Shown here: in pieces, positions 1 to 6,835 of the stretch
Layout of the letters: every line of letters starts with the position of its first letter
Position numbering within the stretch: the first letter of the stretch is position 1
Source of the DNA: JALVIU01 sp964462295
GTDB lineage: Bacteria; Atribacterota; JALVIU01
Assembly (NCBI GenBank): GCA_964462295.1
Contig: CAYWXH010000058.1
Span: 1 to 10,369, forward strand
Direction: 5' to 3'
DNA length: 10,369 bases
The notes under the pieces: generated by a model
The model's database searches: none
Told to the model about the DNA's origin: nothing
What the model saw: only the letters and a program-made list of their open reading frames with translations
Program-made: the position numbers and the translations under genes

Positions 1-46
1 TATGATATCTATAAATATATCCTCATACTTAAAGCTTTTTTATGTT

Positions 47-1687
47 TCACTTTTTGAATACTTTTTCAAAGTAATTTTTAATTTCTTGTTGCATTTTTTT
101 GTCATTATTAAATTGTATATAGTCCCTTACGTCCCTTCCAAGTTTATCTTTTAACTTAGGGTCTGCCCCATATTCTATAAGTTCTTTTATAATATTTATA
201 TCTTTTACACTACCTGCTGCGAACATAAGTGCAGTTTCTCCATATATGTCTTTTTCATTTGGATCTACCCCTTTTTCAAGTAACATTTTTACAATATCAT
301 AACCGTCCTTATCTTTCCTAAGTACTGCGTACATGAGAGGAGATTTGCCTGATTTATCCTTTGCTTTAGGGTCTGCACCTTTCTCAAGGAGAAGTTTAAT
401 TATATCTTCCCCCTTTCCTTCTTTTATAGCCAAAGATATAATAGGTATACCTGTCTCATCTTTTGCATTAACATCTGCCCCCATTTCTATAAGTTTTTCT
501 ATGATAGTTTTATCATCTGTCAATCTTAATGCCTTAATAAGTAAGGTGTTTTCTTTGTGGTCTTTGTAATCTATGGGTATTTTAAAATCCCCTATTTTTT
601 CTATCTGATTGTCTTGTACAAGTTTCTTAAAATATGTATCCACCAAAAGGTCATAAACTCTTTGATTCTTAGCAAGTCTTGCATAATCAAAGGCAGTATT
701 CCCATCCTTATCTTTTATCTTAATATCTGCTCCCATATCTATAAGTGTTTTTGCTATGTTTTCCTCTGTATTAAATCTTGCTGCATACATAAGGGCTGTT
801 CGTCCATTTTTATCACCTTTATTTATATGGTCAAGTTTTTCTATAAGATATTTTATAATCTCCGGGGATCTATTGAATCTTGCCGCAAGCATAAGTAAAT
901 TAGTATTATCCTTATAATTTTCCTTTAGGTTTGCCCCAGCCTTTTCTAATAGTTTTAAGAGTCTTATATCATTATTATAGATCACGCTGAAAAGCAGAGG
1001 TGTTGCACCTATATTGTTTTTTGCATTAACATCTGCCCCCATTTCTATAAGTTTTTTTATAAAATTGATATTTTTCCTTAATATAATAGCATACATTAAG
1101 GGGGTGTTTCCTTCTTTGTCTGAAATATTTACATCTGCACCATGGTCTAGGAGGTATGCTGCTATTTTAGTATCTTTTTTTAGTTTTATGGCGTAAAGAA
1201 GGGGAGTGAGCCCAGATGGACCTTGATAGTTTACATTTGCTCCATTTTCTACAAGTTTTTTCACCATATCTAAAGCTCTATCCGTCTTGTTCATAACGGC
1301 AAATAGTAGGGGGGTATATCCTTTTTTGTTTGCCTTGTTTACATCTGCTCCATTTTTTATTAGGATATCTAATATTTCTGGATTATCATTGTAAAATGCT
1401 GCATACATAAGGGCAGTAGAACCTTTTTTGTTTTCTTCTTCCACATTGATTCCTTTTTCTATGAGAAGTTTTATGACTTTAGGGTCTTTATTGTATCCTG
1501 CGGCAAGCATAAGTAGTGTTGCACCCTTTTCTGTTTTTATATTAATATCTGCTCCATTTTCTATAGCCTTTATAATGTCTTGATAAGAACCTTCTTTTAT
1601 AATTTCTGTAAGGTTTTCTGCCCCATAGATGGTAGTTCCTATAAATATAAAGACGAGGATAAAGATTATTAATTTAAACTCCTTCAT
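47..1687 (-). CDS. Exported ankyrin-repeat protein
   Basis: This 546-residue protein starts with a likely Sec signal peptide: MKEFK, then a hydrophobic core to about residue 20, with possible cleavage near TIYG-AEN (about 22/23). The rest is a solenoid of about 13-14 ankyrin repeats of 34-36 residues with the consensus G-x-T-x-L-M-Y-A-A ... LLIEKGADVNAKD. There are two blocks, roughly residues 52-350 and 377-540, separated by a non-repeat linker around 352-376. No enzymatic domain is visible, so the expected role is protein binding in the periplasm or at the cell surface, partner unknown. The ATG at 1685-1687 is preceded by a good ribosome site (TGGAGGTG, minus strand) and by an extended -10 promoter. 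The gene is divergent from the heat-shock operon; a role in stress is only a guess from that position. Nothing resembling an intrinsic terminator is seen in the 46 bases downstream. Confidence 0.9.
   Translation of the reverse strand: MKEFKLIIFILVFIFIGTTIYGAENLTEIIKEGSYQDIIKAIENGADINIKTEKGATLLMLAAGYNKDPKVIKLLIEKGINVEEENKKGSTALMYAAFYNDNPEILDILIKNGADVNKANKKGYTPLLFAVMNKTDRALDMVKKLVENGANVNYQGPSGLTPLLYAIKLKKDTKIAAYLLDHGADVNISDKEGNTPLMYAIILRKNINFIKKLIEMGADVNAKNNIGATPLLFSVIYNNDIRLLKLLEKAGANLKENYKDNTNLLMLAARFNRSPEIIKYLIEKLDHINKGDKNGRTALMYAARFNTEENIAKTLIDMGADIKIKDKDGNTAFDYARLAKNQRVYDLLVDTYFKKLVQDNQIEKIGDFKIPIDYKDHKENTLLIKALRLTDDKTIIEKLIEMGADVNAKDETGIPIISLAIKEGKGEDIIKLLLEKGADPKAKDKSGKSPLMYAVLRKDKDGYDIVKMLLEKGVDPNEKDIYGETALMFAAGSVKDINIIKELIEYGADPKLKDKLGRDVRDYIQFNNDKKMQQEIKNYFEKVFKK
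461..498 (-). repeat. 38-bp exact intragenic repeat, copy A
   Basis: These 38 bases are identical to 1019-1056, 558 bp (186 codons) away in the same frame of the ankyrin gene. They encode KLIEMGADVNAK in the first repeat of the second ankyrin block. Neighbouring repeats share protein consensus but not long exact DNA identity, so this points to recent duplication or gene conversion. Confidence 0.85.
1019..1056 (-). repeat. 38-bp exact intragenic repeat, copy B
   Basis: Partner of the copy at 461-498. It encodes the same KLIEMGADVNAK segment, here in about the fifth repeat of the first ankyrin block. Recombination between the two copies would delete or duplicate 186 codons in frame. Confidence 0.85.
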
Positions 1688-1712
1688 ACTTACACCTCCA
1701 TTTTTTGTATAT

Positions 1713-1721
1713 ATTATACCA
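1713..1721 (-). promoter_or_regulatory. Extended -10 promoter of the ankyrin gene
   Basis: Read on the minus strand this is TGGTATAAT, a perfect TGn extended -10 box. No convincing -35 hexamer lies 16-18 bp upstream, which is acceptable for extended -10 promoters. A start site near 1706 would give a leader of about 19 nt including the ribosome site. Confidence 0.65.
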
Positions 1722-1786
1722 TAGATAGGTTATTAGAGCGGTTAGGGATAAATAAATAAAAAATTTAAAAAAATTTTATAAAAATA

Positions 1787-1807
1787 CTTGACAAAGTTTC
1801 TATAAAG
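1787..1807 (+). promoter_or_regulatory. Candidate HspR operator (degenerate HAIR)
   Basis: CTTGACA, 7 bases, then TATAAAG has the 7-7-7 geometry of the HspR-associated inverted repeat (CTTGAGT-N7-ACTCAAG). It matches 5 of 7 bases in the left arm and 4 of 7 in the right, and the two arms are complementary at 5 of 7 positions. It covers the -35 box and the start of the spacer, a position where a bound repressor would block polymerase. The left-arm match is partly the -35 hexamer itself, so chance cannot be excluded. Confidence 0.4.
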
Positions 1808-1816
1808 AGTTATAAT
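1788..1816 (+). promoter_or_regulatory. Consensus sigma70 promoter of the heat-shock operon
   Basis: TTGACA at 1788-1793 and TATAAT at 1811-1816 match both consensus boxes exactly, with the optimal 17-bp spacer. The 38 bp just upstream (1749-1786) are almost pure A/T with A and T tracts, like an UP element. The start should fall around 1822-1824, giving a purine-rich leader of about 65 nt before the first hsp20. A perfect vegetative promoter on a heat-shock operon fits control by a repressor rather than by an alternative sigma factor, and an hspR gene ends the operon. Confidence 0.88.
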
Positions 1817-1887
1817 ATAGCTGGACTGAGAAAAGAGGGGAGAGAGGCAAGAATAGGATAATATTAAAATAAATAGGAGGTGATATT

Positions 1888-2337
1888 ATGGCACTTGTAA
1901 AATATGATCCTTGGAGAGATGTACTTAGCTTAAGAGATGAGATAGATAGACTTTTTGAAGACTTCTTCCCCGCAAGGACAGGAGAGAGAAGGGATTATCT
2001 TGCAGAGGTTTGGGCACCAGCTGTGGATATATATGAAACAAAAGATGAAGTAGTAGTAAAGGCAGAACTCCCTGGCATGAATAAAGAAGATATAAAGATA
2101 AATATTGTAGATAACTCCTTAGTAATAGAGGGAGAAAAGAAACAAGAAAAAGAGGTAAAAGAGGAAAATTACTACAGAGTTGAGAGAAGATATGGTGCAT
2201 TTAGAAGAGTTATAGATATTCCTGTTCCTGTAAAAACAGAAGGTATTGAGGCAACCTATAAAGATGGCGTACTTGAGGTGAAACTGCCAAAGAAAGAAGA
2301 AGCAAAACCTAAAGAGATAGAGGTAAAGGTAAAGTAG
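1888..2337 (+). CDS. Small heat-shock protein Hsp20 (first copy)
   Basis: This 149-residue small heat-shock protein is an ATP-independent holdase that binds unfolding proteins in the cytoplasm and passes them to DnaK. An N-terminal arm (about 1-40, containing YDPWRDVLSLRDEIDRLF) leads into the alpha-crystallin domain at about 41-135. The domain carries AELPG (59-63) and the hallmark YKDGVLEV with G127-V128-L129. The C-terminal tail holds an I-x-V motif (IEV, 144-146), which in this family docks neighbouring subunits during oligomer assembly. The length is typical of bacterial members. The ATG is chosen because AGGAGGTGAT sits at 1875-1884. It is the first gene of the heat-shock operon, and its TAG stop lies inside a hairpin. 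A paralogue lies after dnaK. Confidence 0.95.
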   Translation: MALVKYDPWRDVLSLRDEIDRLFEDFFPARTGERRDYLAEVWAPAVDIYETKDEVVVKAELPGMNKEDIKINIVDNSLVIEGEKKQEKEVKEENYYRVERRYGAFRRVIDIPVPVKTEGIEATYKDGVLEVKLPKKEEAKPKEIEVKVK

Positions 2338-2353
2338 GGGGTCTCCCCTACTT
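2332..2353 (+). promoter_or_regulatory. Stop-codon hairpin after first hsp20
   Basis: AAGTAGGGG pairs perfectly with CCCCTACTT (9 bp) around the loop GTCT. The hsp20 TAG stop (2335-2337) is in the left arm. No T-run follows (the next bases are CCTTCCTCTC), so it is not a standard intrinsic terminator. It more likely stabilises or bounds the hsp20 message within the operon, or gives partial termination. A related, longer hairpin follows the second hsp20. Confidence 0.7.
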
Positions 2354-2405
2354 CCTTCCTCTCTCCCTTGAAAGTTTTATAAATTTTTAACAAGAGGGTG
2401 AGAAA

Positions 2406-3488
2406 ATGGCAGAAAAAGACTACTACAAAATATTAGGTATTCCGGAAAATGCAACAGATGAACAAATAAAAAGGGCATTTAGAGAGCTTGCCAAAAAATA
2501 TCACCCTGATAGAAATCCGGGAGATAAAGCTGCAGAAGAAAAGTTTAAAGAGATAAATGAAGCATATGAAGTATTAAGTGATCCACAAAAAAGAAAACAG
2601 TATGATCAATTTAGAAAATATAAGGAGCAAGGATATAATTTTTCTGGATTTGGAACAGGGCAAGAATTTGGCAAGGGTTTTGGCGGTGGAGGTTTCCACT
2701 TTGATTTAGGGGATTTAGGTGATCTATTCGATCTTTTCTCTGATAGAAGATTTTATCAAGAGCGACAGGCCCACACACCTCAAAAGGGTAGAGATCTTTT
2801 ATATGAAGCTACGATCCCTTTTGAAACTGCCGTAAAGGGTGGAGAGGTAACAGTTGCAGTAGAGAGAGAAGAGATATGTCCTACTTGTCATGGTACAGGT
2901 GCGGCTCCTGGTTCTCGTACTATGACATGTCCTGTTTGTCATGGTACAGGAAAGGTGGAAGAATTTCAGGGATTATTCGGTATTTCAAAACCTTGTCCCA
3001 GATGTATGGGGAAGGGAGTAATTTATGAGACTCCATGTCCTGTTTGCCGTGGTACAGGTAAGGTAAAGAAGCTAAAGAGAATAAAGGTAAAGATTCCCCC
3101 TGGTATAAAAGATGGAGCAAAGATTCGTATAAGGGGAGAAGGTGATATAGGAATAAAGGGTGGAGAAAGAGGAGACCTTTATCTTAAGATAAGAATTGCT
3201 CCTCATTCACAGTTTGAAAGAAAAGGAGATGATATATATTCATCTATTAAAGTGGATTTTGTAAAGGCAATACTTGGAGGAGAAGCTGTAGTTGATACTA
3301 TTGATGGTAAAGTTAAACTAAAGATTCCCCCAGGTACTCAACCTGGTACTCTTTTGAGGATTCGAGGAAGGGGTGTTAAGAAACCCCAAGGAATAGGAAG
3401 AGGGGACCATTATGTAAAGATAGATGTCTCTCTTCCAAAAAGGGTAACCCCAAAACAGAGAAAATTATTAGAAGAATTTTATAAATAA
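2406..3488 (+). CDS. dnaJ: Chaperone DnaJ (Hsp40)
   Basis: DnaJ is the J-domain co-chaperone that brings unfolded clients to DnaK and stimulates its ATPase. At 360 residues it is a full class I protein, slightly shorter than the usual 370-380. The J domain (about 4-70) has the essential HPD at 33-35. A Gly/Phe-rich region follows (about 78-115). The zinc-binding domain has all four CxxCxGxG motifs: CPTCHGTG 158-165, CPVCHGTG 175-182, CPRCMGKG 197-204 and CPVCRGTG 211-218. The two beta-rich substrate-binding domains complete it. The ribosome site GAGGGTGA lies at 2394-2401. dnaJ precedes dnaK by 19 bp, the reverse of the common grpE-dnaK-dnaJ order, and no grpE is present in the window. Confidence 0.98.
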   Translation: MAEKDYYKILGIPENATDEQIKRAFRELAKKYHPDRNPGDKAAEEKFKEINEAYEVLSDPQKRKQYDQFRKYKEQGYNFSGFGTGQEFGKGFGGGGFHFDLGDLGDLFDLFSDRRFYQERQAHTPQKGRDLLYEATIPFETAVKGGEVTVAVEREEICPTCHGTGAAPGSRTMTCPVCHGTGKVEEFQGLFGISKPCPRCMGKGVIYETPCPVCRGTGKVKKLKRIKVKIPPGIKDGAKIRIRGEGDIGIKGGERGDLYLKIRIAPHSQFERKGDDIYSSIKVDFVKAILGGEAVVDTIDGKVKLKIPPGTQPGTLLRIRGRGVKKPQGIGRGDHYVKIDVSLPKRVTPKQRKLLEEFYK

Positions 3489-3507
3489 TTGAAAGGAGGA
3501 GAATAAT

Positions 3508-5463
3508 ATGGCAGGTAAAGTTTTAGGTATAGACCTTGGAACAACAAACTCTTGTATGTCAATTATGGAAGGTGGAAAACCTACTGTTATTCCGAATGCA
3601 GAGGGAGGTAGAGTTACACCTTCTGTTGTAGCATTTACAAAAACAGGAGAGATCTTAGTAGGACAACTTGCGAAGAGACAAGCTATTACAAACGCAGAAA
3701 ATACTGTATTTTCTGTAAAAAGATTAATGGGTAGAAGATATGATGACCCAATGGTGCAGAAGGCAAAAAGTATTTTGCCTTATAATATAGTAAAGGGCGA
3801 AAAGGGTGATGCCAGGGTTGAAATAAAAGGTAAGGTTTATACACCACAAGAAATTTCAGCAATGATTCTTAAGAAGTTAAAACAAGATGCTGAGGCATAT
3901 CTTGGTGAAAAAATTACTGATGCTGTAATTACAGTACCTGCATACTTTAACGATAGCCAGAGACAGGCAACAAAAGATGCGGGAAGAATAGCAGGACTCA
4001 ATGTATTAAGGATTATAAATGAGCCAACTGCTGCATCTTTGGCATATGGTTTGGATAAAAACAAGAACCAGAAGATTGCAGTTTATGACTTAGGTGGTGG
4101 TACATTCGATATCTCTATCCTTGAGATAGGGGATGGTGTATTTGAAGTAAAGGCAACAAATGGTGATACATTCTTAGGTGGAGATGATTTTGATCAGAGA
4201 ATTATAAATTATCTTGCTGATGAGTTCAAAAAAGAACATGGTATTGATTTGAGAAATGACCAGATGGCCTTACAGAGACTGAAAGAGGCAGCGGAGAAGG
4301 CAAAAATAGAACTTTCTACCGCAATGCAGACAGAGATAAACTTACCATTTATTACAGCTGATGCATCTGGCCCAAAACATCTTAATATGACACTTACAAG
4401 AGCAAAATTAGAACAGCTAACCATAGATCTTATTGAAAAGACAATAGGTCCATGTAAAGATGCCTTAAAAGATGCAGGACTTACTACATCTGATATTGAT
4501 GCAGTAATTTTGGTAGGTGGTATGACCAGAATGCCAAAAGTACAAGAAGTGGTGAAGAATTTCTTTGGAAAAGAACCACATAAGGGTGTAAACCCAGATG
4601 AAGTTGTTGCAATTGGTGCAGCAATTCAAGGTGGAGTATTAAAGGGTGAGGTAAAAGATGTAGTGCTTTTAGATGTAACGCCTCTTTCCTTAGGGATTGA
4701 GACGATGGGTGGAGTATTTACAAAACTCATAGAGAGAAATACCACAATCCCAACAAGAAAGAGTGAGATCTTTACTACAGCAACAGATAACCAGACATCC
4801 GTAGAGATACATGTATTACAAGGAGAGAGACCTTTGGCAAAAGATAATATGACACTTGGGAAATTTCATCTTGTAGGTATTCCGCCTGCACCAAGAGGTG
4901 TGCCACAGATCGAAGTTACATTTGATATAGATGCAAATGGAATACTTAATGTATCAGCAAAAGATCTTGGCACAGGCAAAGAACAGAAAATTACAATAAC
5001 TGCAACAACAAGTTTGACAGAGGAAGAGATACAGCAAAAGATTAGAGAAGCTAAAGAACATGAAGAAGAAGATAGAAGAAAGAAAGAAGAAATCGAAACA
5101 AGGAATAAAGCAGATGCTCTTGTGTATGAGATGGAGAAGTTATTAAATGAAAACAAAGATAAGATACCAGAGGCAGACAAAACAGAGCTTGAACAGGCTA
5201 TAAATAATCTAAAAGAGGCCCTTAAAGGAACAGATATTGAGAGAATTAAGAGTGCAATGGATGAGCTAAATACAAAGTCTCATAAGATAGCACAGATTAT
5301 CTATTCTCAGACACAGGCACAGCAAGGTGGTACACAGGCAGGACCAGGAGCTCAGGCAGGTCCTGAAACAGGCTCTGCAAGTGATGCTAACACAGGTAGT
5401 TCTACATCTGGGGATGATAATGTCGTAGATGCAGATTATGAAGTGGTAGATGATAATAAATAA
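3508..5463 (+). CDS. dnaK: Chaperone DnaK (Hsp70)
   Basis: This is a complete 651-residue Hsp70, an ATP-driven folding chaperone. The nucleotide-binding domain (about 1-384) shows phosphate-1 motif GIDLGTTNS (7-15), NEPTAASLAYG (171-181), phosphate-2 motif DLGGGTFDIS with catalytic-type Thr199, and adenosine motif ILVGGMTRMP (334-343). The interdomain linker is VVLLDVTPLSL (385-395). The substrate-binding domain and helical lid follow. The tail is a Gln/Gly/Ala/Ser-rich disordered stretch (about 601-636) ending in an acidic DADYEVVDDNK. The insertion after KRLMGRRYDD (about 78-101) is the Gram-negative-type DnaK signature. The ribosome site AAAGGAGGA is at 3492-3500. DnaK is the known co-repressor of HspR in actinobacteria, so co-transcription with hspR suggests feedback. 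Confidence 0.99.
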   Translation: MAGKVLGIDLGTTNSCMSIMEGGKPTVIPNAEGGRVTPSVVAFTKTGEILVGQLAKRQAITNAENTVFSVKRLMGRRYDDPMVQKAKSILPYNIVKGEKGDARVEIKGKVYTPQEISAMILKKLKQDAEAYLGEKITDAVITVPAYFNDSQRQATKDAGRIAGLNVLRIINEPTAASLAYGLDKNKNQKIAVYDLGGGTFDISILEIGDGVFEVKATNGDTFLGGDDFDQRIINYLADEFKKEHGIDLRNDQMALQRLKEAAEKAKIELSTAMQTEINLPFITADASGPKHLNMTLTRAKLEQLTIDLIEKTIGPCKDALKDAGLTTSDIDAVILVGGMTRMPKVQEVVKNFFGKEPHKGVNPDEVVAIGAAIQGGVLKGEVKDVVLLDVTPLSLGIETMGGVFTKLIERNTTIPTRKSEIFTTATDNQTSVEIHVLQGERPLAKDNMTLGKFHLVGIPPAPRGVPQIEVTFDIDANGILNVSAKDLGTGKEQKITITATTSLTEEEIQQKIREAKEHEEEDRRKKEEIETRNKADALVYEMEKLLNENKDKIPEADKTELEQAINNLKEALKGTDIERIKSAMDELNTKSHKIAQIIYSQTQAQQGGTQAGPGAQAGPETGSASDANTGSSTSGDDNVVDADYEVVDDNK

Positions 5464-5487
5464 AATTTAAACCAAGGAGGTGATATT

Positions 5488-5922
5488 ATGACACTTCCGA
5501 AAAAAAGAACAAGAAAAGATGATCTTTGGGACCTTAGAAGAGAAGTAGATAGACTCTTTAGAGATTTCATAGAAGGCCCTGTAAAGGGTAAAGATGTAGT
5601 ATATCTTCCAGCACTTGATATCTATGAAGACAATGACAAAGTAGTGATAGAGGCAGAGGTTCCAGGTGTAAAAAAGGATGATATCAAAATAAATATAGAA
5701 GATAATGTGCTTACTATAAAGGCAGAAAAGAAAAAAGAAGAAAAGATAAAAGATAAAGATGTAGTATATGAAGAGATTGCATATGGTATGTATGCAAGAG
5801 AAATAGAATTGCCACATACCATAGATACAGACAAGATAGAAGCAGAATACAAAGATGGGGTGCTTAAGATAGTTCTTCCAAAGAAAGAAGAAGTAAAACC
5901 AAAGCAGATAGAAGTAAAGTAG
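5488..5922 (+). CDS. Small heat-shock protein Hsp20 (second copy)
   Basis: This 144-residue paralogue of the first Hsp20 has the same holdase role. After a basic start (PKKRTRKDDLWDLRREVDRLF) comes the alpha-crystallin domain (about 37-131) with ALDIYE, AEVPG (56-60) and YKDGVLKI with G124-V125-L126. The tail ends in the I-x-V motif IEV (141-143). Differences are concentrated in the N-terminal arm, the part that usually sets client choice and oligomer size, so the two copies may form mixed or distinct oligomers. The gene starts 24 bp after dnaK with AAGGAGGTGATATT before ATG, identical for 12 bases upstream of ATG to the first hsp20. Its stop lies in a long hairpin that resembles the one after the first copy. 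Both flanks therefore suggest an old duplication. Confidence 0.95.
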   Translation: MTLPKKRTRKDDLWDLRREVDRLFRDFIEGPVKGKDVVYLPALDIYEDNDKVVIEAEVPGVKKDDIKINIEDNVLTIKAEKKKEEKIKDKDVVYEEIAYGMYAREIELPHTIDTDKIEAEYKDGVLKIVLPKKEEVKPKQIEVK

Positions 5923-5946
5923 GGGGTCTATCCCTACTTTACTTCT
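5910..5946 (+). promoter_or_regulatory. 15-bp stop-codon hairpin before the protease gene
   Basis: AGAAGTAAAGTAGGG (5910-5924) pairs without mismatch with CCCTACTTTACTTCT (5932-5946) around a 7-base loop. The TAG stop of the second hsp20 (5920-5922) is in the left arm. The next gene's Shine-Dalgarno AGGAGG begins at 5951, 4 nt after the stem. There is no T-run, so simple termination is unlikely. Plausible roles are protection or processing of the upstream message, or lowering expression of the downstream protease. Confidence 0.75.
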
Positions 5947-5964
5947 TAAAAGGAGGCAATCTAT

Positions 5965-6801
5965 ATGTTTGGAGATATTTTATGGCTTATAATCCTCTTT
6001 TCTTTCTTTATGCCCACATTAGAAAGAAGAATGCTTGAATATAATAGATTGAAACTTATACGGGCAATAGAGAAAAAGAGGAAATCCAGGGTGATTACGA
6101 TAATACATAGACAAGAATCTATAAGTTTTTTTGGACTTCCTATATCAAGATATATAGACATAGAAGATTCAGAGCAAATTTTGCGTGCTATAAGGCTTAC
6201 ACCTGATGATATGCCAATAGATTTAGTACTTCATACACCTGGTGGTTTGGTTCTTGCGGCATCTCAAATTGCACAGGCCCTTAAGAGGCATCCTGCAAAG
6301 GTTACAGTATTTATACCACATTACGCTATGTCTGGTGGTACGCTTATATCTCTTGCGGCAGATGAGATAGTAATGGATGAAAATGCAGTACTGGGTCCTG
6401 TAGACCCACAGCTTGGAAATTATCCTGCTGCATCGTTGCTGAAAACTTTGCGAATCAAGGGTCCTGAAAAGGTGGATGATAATACCTTAGTAATGGCAGA
6501 TATCGCAGAAAAGGCTATACTTCAGATAAAAGATTTTGTATATGATTTGTTGAAAGATAAAATGGATAAGGAAAAGGCAGAGAAGATAGCAGAGGAATTA
6601 TCTACAGGGAGATGGACACATGATTATCCTTTGGATATAGATAGACTTAAGGCCATAGGTATAGATATAACCGTGGGGCTTCCAGATTATATCTATGACT
6701 TGATGGAACTTTACAGACAGACCGACCAAAGAAGACCGTCTGTAAATTATATTCCATTACCTTACAAAAGTGGAAATGATCATAATGGGAAGTCGCAGTA
6801 A
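5965..6801 (+). CDS. SDH-family membrane-anchored Clp-fold serine protease
   Basis: This 278-residue protein matches the SDH proteinase family (formerly DUF114), ClpP/crotonase-fold serine proteases related to SppA. A single N-terminal membrane segment (about 4-17, ILWLIILFSFFM) is followed by a basic stretch (RR...KKRKSR), which by the positive-inside rule places the catalytic domain in the cytoplasm. Family motifs are HTPGG (90-94, oxyanion hole), AMSGGT with the expected nucleophile Ser123, AADEIVMDENAVLGPVDPQLG (131-151) and TGRWTHDYPL (214-223). The likely job is degrading damaged membrane or membrane-proximal proteins; substrates are unknown. The ribosome site AGGAGG lies at 5951-5956. 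The gene sits inside the chaperone operon, so heat induction is expected. The family call is strong; the function is inferred. Confidence 0.88.
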   Translation: MFGDILWLIILFSFFMPTLERRMLEYNRLKLIRAIEKKRKSRVITIIHRQESISFFGLPISRYIDIEDSEQILRAIRLTPDDMPIDLVLHTPGGLVLAASQIAQALKRHPAKVTVFIPHYAMSGGTLISLAADEIVMDENAVLGPVDPQLGNYPAASLLKTLRIKGPEKVDDNTLVMADIAEKAILQIKDFVYDLLKDKMDKEKAEKIAEELSTGRWTHDYPLDIDRLKAIGIDITVGLPDYIYDLMELYRQTDQRRPSVNYIPLPYKSGNDHNGKSQ

Positions 6802-6812
6802 GAGATCGACTT
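6790..6812 (+). other. Weak hairpin over protease stop codon
   Basis: AAGTCG (6790-6795) can pair with CGACTT (6807-6812) around an 11-base loop containing the TAA stop (6799-6801), with a short TT after it. A 6-bp stem is weak and may be chance. It is listed because the two hsp20 genes and hspR also end within hairpins. Confidence 0.25.
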
Positions 6813-6821
6813 TTCAGATGT

Positions 6822-6830
6822 AGGAGGTGA
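6822..6830 (+). promoter_or_regulatory. Ribosome-binding site fixing the clp start
   Basis: AGGAGGTGA is a near-perfect anti-16S match. A GTG in frame at 6827-6829 lies inside this site and cannot be the start. The ATG at 6836-6838, 8 nt after the AGGAGG core, is the right spacing and gives the standard Clp N-terminus MDFSRFTEKA. The same AGGAGGTGATATT context precedes both hsp20 genes. Confidence 0.9.
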
Positions 6831-6835
6831 TATTT

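Noticed and set aside
333..898. Plus-strand open frames antisense to the ankyrin gene, and similar minus-strand frames under dnaK and the Hsp100 gene.
   Set aside because: Low-complexity Ser/Phe/Ile-rich translations, no ribosome sites, no family motifs; they mirror the codon bias of the real genes opposite.
1688..1887. CIRCE element (HrcA operator) in the heat-shock control region.
   Set aside because: No TTAGCACTC-N9-GAGTGCTAA or near match is present; the operon encodes HspR, not HrcA.
1858..1889. Possible RNA thermometer: ATAATAT (1858-1864) can pair with ATATTAT (1883-1889) across the first hsp20 ribosome site and start codon.
   Set aside because: The stem is 7 bp of only A-U pairs with an 18-base loop, too weak to matter in a likely thermophile, and expected by chance in such AT-rich DNA.
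2364..2405. Internal promoter before dnaJ from TTGAAA (2368-2373) and nearby TATAAA.
   Set aside because: The two hexamers are only a few bases apart; no -10 box lies at 16-18 bp.
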